DNA from: Gymnorhina tibicen
Lineage: Eukaryota; Chordata; Aves; Passeriformes; Artamidae
Assembly: GCA_013399875.1 (NCBI GenBank)
Contig: VXAZ01004031.1
Location: 120,303 to 184,302, forward strand
DNA length: 64,000 bases
Direction of reading: 5' to 3'
The notes below the pieces were generated by a model that saw nothing but the letters and a program-made list of their open reading frames with translations, had not been told where the DNA came from and made no database searches. Every line of letters starts with the position of its first letter. Position 1 is the stretch's first letter. The position numbers and the translations under genes are program-made. This document shows, one piece after another, positions 51,434 to 64,000 of the stretch.

Positions 51434-52522
51434 TGTCCCCAGCCTTTCATCCCTGCAGGTCTCTGCTGGGACCAGCACAGCTCTGCCCTTGGGGTCAGCT
51501 CTGGAGGGGCTGAAGGGCGGCCTGAGGGAGGTGCTCCCCTCTCCAGAGCGGCCTCATTTGGATGCCCATCTCTTGTCGAGCTCAGTTGTGGTTGTAAGGC
51601 AACGTCCAAGGCAACACTTTCCAGGAATTCACCCCAGGGAGTTGTCCTTAATGGTCAAACTTCTTTCCCTTCCTTTCCTCCTTTTCCTCCTCTTTGGGTT
51701 CCAGCTGGAGCCACTGTTGGGATGAGAGAGGAGCCAGCTCGTGGTGCTGGCAGGGCTTGGGTTGGGCTCGTGTGTCAGGGCTTGGTCACCTCTGAGAAAT
51801 CACATCCCTGGAGAAATTCCAAACTTCCCACCATCGATCTGCCAAGCACAGACTTAAATTTCTCCCCAGGACTGTGGAGATTCTCTTCCACTGCCGCAAG
51901 AACGATTTTCTAGTTGCATTTCCATCCTGCATTTGTCAATGGCTGTGCCTGAGCCACCCCTTCCCCACGGCCCCGTAATTCCTTATATCGATGTAATTCC
52001 AAGCCCTGAGAGCTGATTTACGGCTTCTGCATCTAAAAGTTGTCATCACAACCCCCAGACACACACAAACCATCGGGGAAGGTTTCTAGAAATGCAGCTT
52101 TAAGCTGTCACGGGTCGCTGTGGGAGTGTCCTGGGGCAGCACGGGAGGCCCGAGTGCCACCAAGTGCCACCTCCTGCATGGCACCCGCAGGACCCAGGGC
52201 AGAGCTGCACCATTCACCCACCTGGCCTGGGAGGATCCCAGAGAAAAGAAGGGACATGAGCATTACTGAAACTCTTAAGCTGTTCTGAGTTTGTAGAACA
52301 AAACCATGGAAAAGCAGTGATTTCTGTTCAGATGGAGACTCGAGCTCTACACAAGGCATCTCCCAGGCCATGCCAGCTTTTAAAAAATCCATTAAAATCC
52401 ACATTTTAATGATGGATGAGCAGACACATCAAATCAGGCAGCTGCCTCTGTGTGAGGCGGAGTGGGCAGAGCTTGCTGAGTTGTGGAATTCAGGGCAAGA
52501 TGCTGCTGAATCCAGGGAGCCA

Positions 52523-52539
52523 TGAGGAGGAGGAGGAGG
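52523..52539 (+). repeat. (GAG)n triplet run
   Basis: A short GAG/AGG repeat of about five to six units. Confidence 0.75.
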
Positions 52540-55500
52540 CTGCTCCAGAGCCCCTCAGAAGGACCTGGCGTCTCCATTGGCACCTGGAAACCACCCCAGC
52601 ATCTTCAGAGGAGAGACACAGCTCACAGCTGAGTCCCAAATCCATGGCAGACACATGGATGATCCGGCTGAAAAGGAAAATGTAGGCAGCACTGATTCCA
52701 TGACAAGAGCCAGCTCTGCATTCCTGAAAAATCACATCCTGGCAATGCTGGTGCCCAGGAGGAGTTTACTGGATGAACTGGGGGCCGACCACCTTCCAAA
52801 CTGGGGTTTGGGTTTGGGTTTCCAGCAGAGAAACATCCAGGAGCAATCCCGGAGGGCAGGTTGGGATGTGGTTTGTCAGAAGTGGCGACACAATAAAGGG
52901 GAATTTGCACCCTATTAAGAAAATAAAACCAGACCAAAGCCAAGCTCTCCACCGCTGGTCTCAGACTAAGGACAGAAGTTGCTAAATTCACTTGCACAGC
53001 CAGACCTTTGCATATCTGCAAGACAGAGGAAAAAAAGGGATAATTTGCCTTCCCCAGAAATGTTTTCCAATAATTGCGATAATTTCCTGCTTCAGACCAG
53101 TTCTCAGGAGTGGAAAGTCCTTCAGGCTCTCAGATCCTGAGAATCAAACCCAAGCTCAGTCCTGCTCATCCCCACACTCTGGTTTTCAGCATACTAAAAT
53201 GAAAAGGGGTTTTTTTTTTCTGGTAGGGAAGGATTTCTTTTCCAGTGAAACAGATGCTGCTCAGAGCATCACAAGCCAGGGGCTGGGATTTGTGCCCCAG
53301 GAGCTCTCACTGGGATTTCTCCCTGCTCTTGGGGTGCTGGGGACTCTCCCCACTGTGGATCCTGGTGTCCCACGAGGGCTGTGCACACCAAAAGGATCCT
53401 TTTCTGCAGAGCTTTTCCAGCTTCTCCCTCACCTTCTCCACTGCCTCCTTTCCCGAGGCTTGTGGCAACCTCATTATCTCTGAGACTTCTGCTCCGCTGC
53501 CAGATTTGATTATTATTAGTGGGAGAATGCACTTGTAGGAACCTCGTTTCCTCCAGAGCCAGGCTAAAAACGCATCAGGAAGAGAAAAACTTTGCCTCTG
53601 GTTTTTTTCCTTCAATAACAGCATTCCCAACCCACTCCTCCTCGTGCAACATCTCCCGTGAGAGCAGGGGGAGCTGCGTTTTGCCTTAGATCCGTGAGGA
53701 CACCGTGCTGCTCTTGGCCTGGCCAGAGCTGCCCCTGCAGCTCTTGGACCACACTTGACATTTTTTGACGGAAAAATAAAAGGGATCACATCCTCCATGA
53801 CAAAACCCAAGTCTTACCAGCAAAGTGGGGTGAAGGAAACCCCAGTGCTTCATCTCAGCATCCCGGGGAGCTTCTCCAGCCCTGCTGGAATCACGTGGGA
53901 AGTGGAGCTCTCAGTGGACAGGGGAAGTTTGAACAATTTTGGAACAGGGGAATTTTCGAGCGTTTGGGGAAGTGCTGCCATAATTGCCCCATTGTGTGTG
54001 TCACTAATGCCTGCCCGCAGCGCTCCTGCCCAAAAAGTGGATTTATGGCCAGGGTTCCAAGGCCCCTCCGGATTAGCGGCGACTCCGGCTCAGTGAAGGC
54101 TTTGTGGCCCTGTCTGTTCCTTGTTACGGAGAAGACAAAGCCAAGGTCTAATCTGTGAAATTTGGCCCAAACCACAGGGCACCAAAGCCCTTGGCTCCCC
54201 CAAGTGCCAGTTCAGGAGGGGAAACAGGAGAGCCCTGAGAAGTGGCGCAGGAGGAGGGACAGCAGGAGACACCCAGAGATTGTTTGGCTCTGTCCGATAA
54301 AAGGAAGAATTCATGTCCTGCTGGCAAGAAACCTTTAAATCTCCAGGAGAATGTGCTGAGGGACACTGAGCATGAACCTGATCCCTTGGAGGGCTAAATC
54401 CAGCTCCCAGTGCCGCAGGCAGGCTGCCGAGCTCGCGGCAAAGCAGTTAATGGTTAATATTTGAAGTTGTTCTTGGTATTCAGAGTTAGCACAGAGACAT
54501 TTCCACCCCTGCTTCTGCTTTGCAAACCAGCCAGGGCCAGGCTGGGCGAGTGCACACCACATCCCAGCTTCTCTTCCCCGTAAATCTGTGGGATTTGCAG
54601 GATGTGCTGCCAGCGCTGGAGATGTTCTGGCAGTGCCTGTGGGCTCTCCCATCCCCACAGGATGTCCCCAGAGCCGGCACAAACCTCTCCTCAGCACTCA
54701 GGTGCATAGGTTCAGCTCATACTTCCCTCATCCATGGACAAATAACCGGGATAGGGATCCAAAGGACAGAGCCCTGCTTGTTTTGAATTGATTTCCCAAA
54801 GACAGGAGCCAAAGAAAAGCTGTAAAAACATCGTGTCCTCCTTGAGACCACGTCGAGGTCACCCCTGGGATGGATTTCAGCTACAGGGCACAAGTGGACC
54901 CACCCCAGGAATTCTAACACCTTGAGTTCCCTGGTTAGATATGTTCAGAGGGAGCAGGATTTAAAGTACCTGAGCTCCTGAAGACAGTGGAGAAGGAAAA
55001 AAACAACTCTCCAACAACAAAAACCCCTCATTAAAGTAATAATGTCAGAACCACCCCCATAAATACTAAACCATAAGGTTAAGTGAGACATGTTCGCTGC
55101 ATCAGGATGTTTTATTGAGGCAACAGAGGAGTTTAAGTTGAATTTGTTTTGACATTTTGACAACAAACCTGGGTTTGTTGCATTGTTTTCCAGCAGAAGT
55201 TTTCTGTAGCCACATTTTTTCACTCCCGTTGAAGTCTTCGGAGGAAAGCAGGGAAGCAACCAAAGGGAAGCAATTTTTGGCCACGATTCTGGAAAAGCAT
55301 TTTAAAGCCTGGTTAAATATAAATGTGCCCCTAAGGCATGTTGGCTACCTGGGACTTGAATTTGTACTTAAAACGGAGTGTGATTCCCGAATACAGGAGC
55401 CTTCATCAATGATTATTGCAAATTAAGGTGTTTTTTCCAGTTTAACGCACTGTTGGGTTCCTGCTCAGTCCAGAGGCCGGATCTGGAGCCCCGTGGGGCT

Positions 55501-56139
55501 TGTGATCCTGGCACACCCAGGGTGACAAGAGGCAATCGGGACACCCTGGGAAATCCAGCCTGTTTCTCTCGTCCAGGCAAAAGGATTTTTCATCACTCTG
55601 AAAACCTCCCAAGGAAGCAGCTTCCCCGAAAACAGGAAGATGCTAATTCTCCAAAAATGCAGATCCTTTCAGATACCTTCTCCATAAAGGTCACACTTGA
55701 GGAGAGCTGAGCCTGGAGATTTATCCCTCTGTTTACCCTTCCCCACACGTGTGTGGGGCAGGATGAGCAGCTGGGAACACCTCCACCCCAGGCACCAGGG
55801 CTGTGAAAATATTTGCATTTTTGCCGTGCTATTTGTCAACCTTCAGTGGGGCAGAACCATCTCAGCAAGTCCAGCCACCGGAAATGAAAAACCGTGGGGT
55901 TTTTCCACCCCAAGCACGGCCCCAAGATGTTTCCAGGTGTTTTTTAGCCCCAAACCTGAGCTGAAGCACAGAAAGGCGGCGCTGGCTGGGCTGGGGTGGG
56001 CGATGCTCTACCTCAGCAGGTTTGTACAGAAAATAGGGGCTGATTTGGAAGCTCCAGACCGAGCCATGAAAGCCCACGGCAGCCAGTTCTGCAGAGCCTG
56101 GCCCCGGGGGAAATCTCCTGGCTGCAGGCGGTGAGGAGC

Positions 56140-56330
56140 TGCCTGGCAGTGCTTATATCCGTATATATATTAATCCCAGCTAATGTAACTACAGATGTTC
56201 TCATTCAGAGCCCTATCTAATCCTGTTGGGCCCTTGCCATGGTGTCTCGTAGCAGGAGTTCTACGAGTTAATTACGTGCGGAGCAAGGCAGCGTTTCCTT
56301 TTATCACTGAAAAGGTTGCCTTTTCAACGC
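56140..56330. promoter_or_regulatory. AT-richer island, candidate regulatory element
   Basis: The island includes GCTTATATCCGTATATATA, TTAATCCCAGCTAATG, GAGTTAATTACGTGCGG and TTTTATCACTG, in the intron before the LE3 exon. TTAATCCC is a bicoid/OTX-type core and TTAATTA a homeodomain core. No conservation data are available. Confidence 0.27.
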
Positions 56331-57408
56331 CCTCAATGTCCCTTTGTCGCTGGGCTTTGAGGACCAGTGAAGAGGAGCACCTGTCTGACCTTCGCGGCGC
56401 TGTGCGTTGCTTGGCAGCCCTCCACCGTCTCTTGGCAAGGCATCCCGAATCTTTTCCGTGGGTGCTCTCCGTGCCTTTCACTCCGGCTCCCAGCTGAGGA
56501 CGTGCTATTGATTTCTGTAGTGCCCTGATATGAATTCAGAGTTTCTCTCTCTCCCCCTTTCACAGCACAGCCTCCCATCTTGTGGCTCTTCTGAGCTCCG
56601 TTGCAATCAGCCAGATGTTTCATTGACTCCTAGATCTTTTCCTGGAGTGGATGCAGTTAATTGGGACCCTTCAGCGTGGATGAGCCATCCTGTTCCCTCC
56701 TTCCAATTATGCATCCTTCTGCACTCCGGATTTTGGCTGCTCTCCCCTCATCCATTCGGCCACTTCGGGTCTGTCTAGCGGAGAGCGATGTGGTCTCCTC
56801 AAATCTGGAGCAGCCACGCTCAAGGTGCTCACCTGGAAGTGCTCTCAGCTCCCTGCTTTCCAGGCCATGGTTGTTTTACGGGAAAAATCAGCTTCTGGGA
56901 GCACAGGCACCCCCACTGCTGCCCTCATTCCCCTTTAAAGCCTCCCCCCAGATTCCTGCTCCTTGTTTTCTCCTCCACAGCCGTGTTTTCAACCAAAAAC
57001 TAACTTCATTTTTCACTAGGAAATCCTGGTCAGCTCTGCCACAGACACTCAGTAAATATCTCTCTTAAAGATTTTCTGCAAAAACGAATCCTGGGAGTTA
57101 TTTCCCTTCCCCCTGATGCTCTGTGAGCTGACAGACTGCAGACCCTCCTTTTCCTTGCTCCAGCATCATCCCCGTTTGCTTCTCTCCCATCTCACCGTAC
57201 CCTCTATGGAATGATCCTTTCAAGCAAGGCATGAGGGAAAAACCCGTGTTATCCCACTTATCGTCTCCAGGGATGTCCCAGACACCCTCCTTCCCTGATC
57301 GGAGAGGTTCTCTCGGCTCTGGCGCCTCGAGGGCTCTGCTCAGTGCAGGGCACTGCTGCATTTCCGCACCTCGGTGGGTGATGAACAAATCCACAAATCC
57401 TTGCACCC

Positions 57409-57450
57409 GGGGAAGTTCAGGAATGAAAGCGGGGGAAGTTCAGGAATGCA
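57409..57450 (+). repeat. 22-bp tandem duplication
   Basis: GGGGAAGTTCAGGAATG occurs at 57409 and again at 57431, each followed by a few similar bases. This is a local duplication. Confidence 0.85.
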
Positions 57451-59640
57451 GACCCGTTTGTGAGTCCCAAGGTGCCCATCGGAAAGGCAGCGGCGATGCC
57501 AAAGGGGCGTTTGCACCAGTCACCCCCCGCCGGGATCCCGGTGCTCACTTCCCTCAGTTTGGGGTTACAACCCAAAGGAATTTGAACTGGATTGGAAAAA
57601 TCAGCATCAAGCACCGGCAGCCCGGCCCTCCACGGCTGGGGAAGGAGAAGAGCCCGTAATTGCTGGCTGCAAGTGTTTGCACTGGCCGGGGAACTGTAAA
57701 TTACCTTTAATTGCTCCTAATTGCTGGCGCTGGTTCAGTTTCTCGAGGACAGGGACAGCAAATCCGCATCTGCAGGCACGGCCGAGAGCACCCCCGGCCT
57801 CCGTGCGCCGGCAGCGCTGAGCCGCCGCTGATGCCCGCAGTTTTGGGGAGACAGAACGGGCTCGGGCACGGGGCCCTGTGCCCCGGAGGGACGCTGGGGA
57901 CCGGTGACACAGAGCCCGTCCCTGCCCCCACAGAGGGTTTTCCCCACGGAGCTGGCAGAGATCGGCCGGGATCGCATCCTGGTGAAATCCTGAGTCCCGG
58001 ACCCTCTGCCACTCGTGCCCTCTGCGACCTCGGGCACATCATGGCTGGGGACATGAGAGCCTCACAGGAGCCGGCTTGGGGACAGAGGAGACAACCCGAG
58101 ACACGTCCGGCTGCAAAAATAACCCCGGCAGCTCTGGCCGAGCCATCACCTCGTGAGGGAAGGAAGCAGCAGCACCGCGATTTATTTATTTCTGTGCTGT
58201 CCAAAGAGCGCTCTGTGCTCTCAGCCCGGCCTCCAAGAGCCTGACTCTGGGGATCTTACTCATCACCAAGGCTTTTTTTCCCTCTTTTCCCTCTCTCGTC
58301 CGAGCGGTCCCATTGAAATGGGGGAGGATTCCTCACAGGACGGGCTCTGCAGGCGATGCCTGGAAGCAGCCCCGGAGGGGACGCCTGAAACATGAGGCGT
58401 GTTCGTCCCCATCCTCCTGCCCTTTGCCTCTTCTTGGGTAACCCTTCCCTGATTTGCTTATTTTTGATTTAACTCCTGCCTCTCTGCCCTTTAGCTCTTT
58501 TCTCTCCTCTTCCTCCTTCAGGCTTTCGCTTGATGCGTTTTTATTTCCTCTCCCCCAGCGCTACCTGAGCCATCCCTTGGGGCTGCAGCGTGCAGGTTTT
58601 CCCACCTAAGCATCCCTCTGCTCATCACCAGCCACGCTGATTTCACGTTAAAACTTTTCCAATCTAAAATAGCTTTAGAAAAGCAGATTTCTGCTGTGGG
58701 TAGGTTTGCAAGCAGCCATTTCCCAGGGGGAGCTCAGGGCAGCGGGGAGAGCAGGACTTTTAATCAAAAACCCCGAATCAGAAGTGTTAGGAAAAGAGGA
58801 GAAAAGGAGCAAAAGCTTTGCTGGTTTCTTGAGGGGTTTTTTCCCCTCTCATGTGAAAAATCATCGGGTTTTGGCAAGGCTCCGTCTCTTCCCACCCGGG
58901 GCTGGTGGGGTCAGGGCTGGTGGCAGTTTGCCGGAGCTCTGGGATGTCCCAGGGAGAAGTTGGACATCCCAGAGCAGGGATGGCCCAGGCACCACCCCAA
59001 CCCCGCTGGGAGGGGATCAGCCTGGGAGCTGCTGCCCAGTAAGGGTCAGACTGGGGGCTGCCGGTGCAGGGAGCAGGATCGTGCTGGGCTGGCTTGGAGG
59101 GAACCTCCGGCCAAACACCAAGACTTGGAAACCCAAAACCGGTGTGGGATGCACACTGCTGCTGACCCCAAATGAGGCAGATTTGGGGTGTTTGAGAGCC
59201 AGGCAGGGTGCAGAACAAACCAAGCAGAATTTCAGGGTCCAGGAAAAGCCCTCATGGGAGTGATGTGCCCACTTTGGGGGGCTTGGGGGGCTTGAAGCCA
59301 CTGGTGCCCCTGGGGACACTCACCCTGGCCCTGACCCCCAGCCCAGCCCCCTCCAGGCAGCGGCACAGGTTTCCCCCAGCCCCCCTTCCTGGCAGGCAGC
59401 TCCTCTGAGGGGCAGGAGGAGAGGGGATCAGTGCTCCCCAGGGAGGGATTTGGCTGGCTCCTTCCCGAGGATGCTGCAGAAGAAAAGGAAAGCTTTCCTG
59501 CTTGCCTGCCTCTCCCTGCCACCGCTCAGCAGGGGCAGACCACAGTCTGGCACGGCGCTTGCAGCTCTTAGAAATCAGGGCTGTTAACAAATGTGCGAGG
59601 CCGTAATCCTTTTGGAGCAGTGATGATAACAAGCCCTGAT

Positions 59641-59717
59641 GCTTTTTTCTGGTTTGGTTTTTTTTTGGCTTTTCCTCTTTTTTGCCTTTTTTAAAATTTT
59701 TTTCCCCCCCCAAACAG
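59641..59717 (+). other. Long pyrimidine tract ending in an acceptor-like CAG
   Basis: T-rich runs interrupted by GG are followed by seven T, eight C and then AAACAG, so the end looks like a strong 3' splice site. It lies 0.8 kb before the true LE3 acceptor. The sequence after it does not encode any netrin residue. It is best treated as a low-complexity tract with a possible cryptic acceptor. Confidence 0.5.
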
Positions 59718-60058
59718 CTGCGCCGGTGAAGTCCCACTGTGGGAAATGAGATGGTGAACGTTTTCAAGTGCAGTATTTACATCCCCTGCCAAACCCTTCA
59801 CATCTGCCCAGCTCTGCCGTCAAGGCTCCATCCATCTGGCCGGGAACAGCAGGTCCTCCAGCCTGCCTGCATCCCACAAGGGCATTTCCTTCCTGTGCCC
59901 GCAGTGCCAGCTGCCAGGGATGCTGCTCAGCGGGAAGGGCTCGAGCGAGAGCTCTGAAAGGACTGGTTTGATTTTTCTCGGAGCGCACGTGAAATGAATT
60001 CCCAAGCTCCCTGCAAGCAATCGCTGCCTGCCTGAGCTCGGTGTGCTCTGAGGGGTGA

Positions 60059-63019
<2,961 letters not shown>

Positions 63020-63073
63020 AGATCCCGGCCGCTCCGCCCACCACGGCCGCCAGCAGCGCCGAGGAGCCCGCAG
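63020..63073 (+). CDS. NTN1: NTN1 mini-exon encoding the linker between LE3 and the NTR domain
   Basis: This 54-base exon lies between an acceptor ending GGCTGTCCCGCAG and the donor GCAG|GTACGT, a near-consensus site. Both ends are phase 1. Joined to the previous exon it reads Lys, then IPAAPPTTAASSAEEPA, and its last G starts the next codon (Asp in known netrin-1, at the start of the DCDSYC region). The peptide is rich in Pro, Ala, Thr and Ser and has no cysteine. It fits the flexible hinge before the C-terminal netrin/C345C domain. It is too short to stand out as an open frame and was identified by splice sites, phase and similarity to the remembered netrin-1 linker. Clustered Ser/Thr make O-glycosylation possible (inference). 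The NTR-domain exons should follow downstream of 64000. Confidence 0.93.
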
Positions 63074-64000
63074 GTACGTTCTGCTCTTCGGGAGCATCTC
63101 GGTGCTAAACGTCCCTTCAGCAACCGCTTCCCTCGGCAGAAATCGCAGTAATGCACAAATCCCGTTGTTTGTACCGGGACAAGGGGTTTCCTTTCGTGCC
63201 CAAATGTGTCGGAAACGCGCGTGCAGCATCCCGAGGGGCTGGTGTTCCTCGAGACACCTGGGAGGGCAGGGAAGGTGCAGGAGGTTTTCCTGCTGAACCT
63301 GGGAGCACAGGGGGGTTATCCAAGTGGAACCACACCTGCCCCCCCATGGCACCGAGGGACTCCCCTGTCCCCAGTTCCCTCGTGTCGGATGGCTCTGAGC
63401 AGGGGATGACAGCAGGAGCCAGAGGGTCCCAGGAAAGGCTGACTTGTCCTGTCCTGCTGCCTGGAGGTTCCCGGGGTATTTGAGCCCCATCTGTGAAGGA
63501 CACGAGGTGTAAAAGCTGTTTACTTTTGTCTCAGCAGTGCAGGAGGGTTCATAAATTAAGGAGTTGGTACTAAAAGTGACGGATGTCACGCTGGATTGAA
63601 CCCTGAGCTCGTGGCCACGTGGGACAGAAAGTGGCCAAGAGCTGGGGGAGCATCACCCCAACTTGAGCCACTGCAGAGGACCAGGGGCCAAAGCTGGCCC
63701 TGGAACGAGGGGTGAGACAATGTCAGCTCTGGCATGGGGGGCCCTGCCTGGCTCTGCTGAACTCTCAGGGGTCCCAATCAGTTTGGGAAAACAGTCCAAA
63801 ACTGGATTGTTTAGATGAAATGCATCCATGCTCTCCCGTGCCGGGAGATTGGAGGATGAGGAGGGGCTGCTCCTCATTTTTGCTGCCAGGCACGAGGAGC
63901 TTTTCTGGTCCTTTCTTGGTCCATCTCAGACAGAAGAGACCACAGTGAAAGGGCAAACAAAAATAGCAGTGGGGGGTGAAGGTTTACAAGCCTGCCAGTC
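63074..64000 (+). other. NTN1: NTN1 intron downstream of the linker exon (partial)
   Basis: It begins with the donor GTACGT. No further exon was found before the end of the window, and no NTR-domain cysteine pattern appears in any frame. It is therefore taken as the start of the intron leading to the NTR-domain exons. No repeat or gene is seen in it. Confidence 0.88.

Overview
The window is vertebrate nuclear DNA, most probably from a bird, and lies inside one gene: netrin-1 (NTN1), read on the + strand. Only three short coding exons are present, about 393 coding bases in 64 kb, and everything else is intron. Three things suggest a bird. The encoded residues match bird and mammal netrin-1 as I remember them. 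A CR1 LINE fragment at 39312-39523 ends in the ATTCTGTG octamer typical of bird CR1 3' ends. The DNA is also GC-rich and dotted with short G-rich tandem arrays, as on avian microchromosomes. I cannot name the species.

Layout: 1-47852 is the 3' part of a very long intron. Its first ~1.5 kb is CpG-dense, which would fit a CpG island trailing off from the first coding exon upstream of the window. The exon at 47853-48041 encodes the second laminin-type EGF module (LE2). A 12.5-kb intron follows, then the exon at 60525-60674 for the third module (LE3). After a 2.3-kb intron, the 54-base exon at 63020-63073 encodes the Pro/Thr/Ala linker to the C-terminal netrin (NTR) domain. The rest, 63074-64000, is the next intron. 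The signal peptide, laminin N-terminal domain and LE1 should lie upstream, and the NTR domain downstream. All three exons are symmetrical (phase 1 at both ends), so their order, frames and splice sites agree with a single transcript.

The introns hold tandem repeats: two GGGACA hexamer arrays, pentamer arrays of CCCAT and of its complement GGGAT, a 17-copy 12-bp minisatellite, a 56-bp triplication, and smaller ones. They also hold one CR1 fragment, a diverged pair of 122-bp direct repeats 1.9 kb apart, and AT-rich islands with clustered homeodomain, POU or GATA-like motifs that are plausible enhancers. Conservation of these islands cannot be judged from one sequence.

The many long open frames are a by-product of high GC content and repeats. 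I found no second protein gene, no convincing RNA gene, no CRISPR array and no intact mobile element, and no new biological system. The observations most worth checking are the G-quadruplex-like G-runs just after the LE2 exon donor, the paired homeodomain sites at 17.73 kb, the GATA cluster at 36.7-36.9 kb, and two possible routes to a truncated netrin in the 59.7-60.7 kb region.
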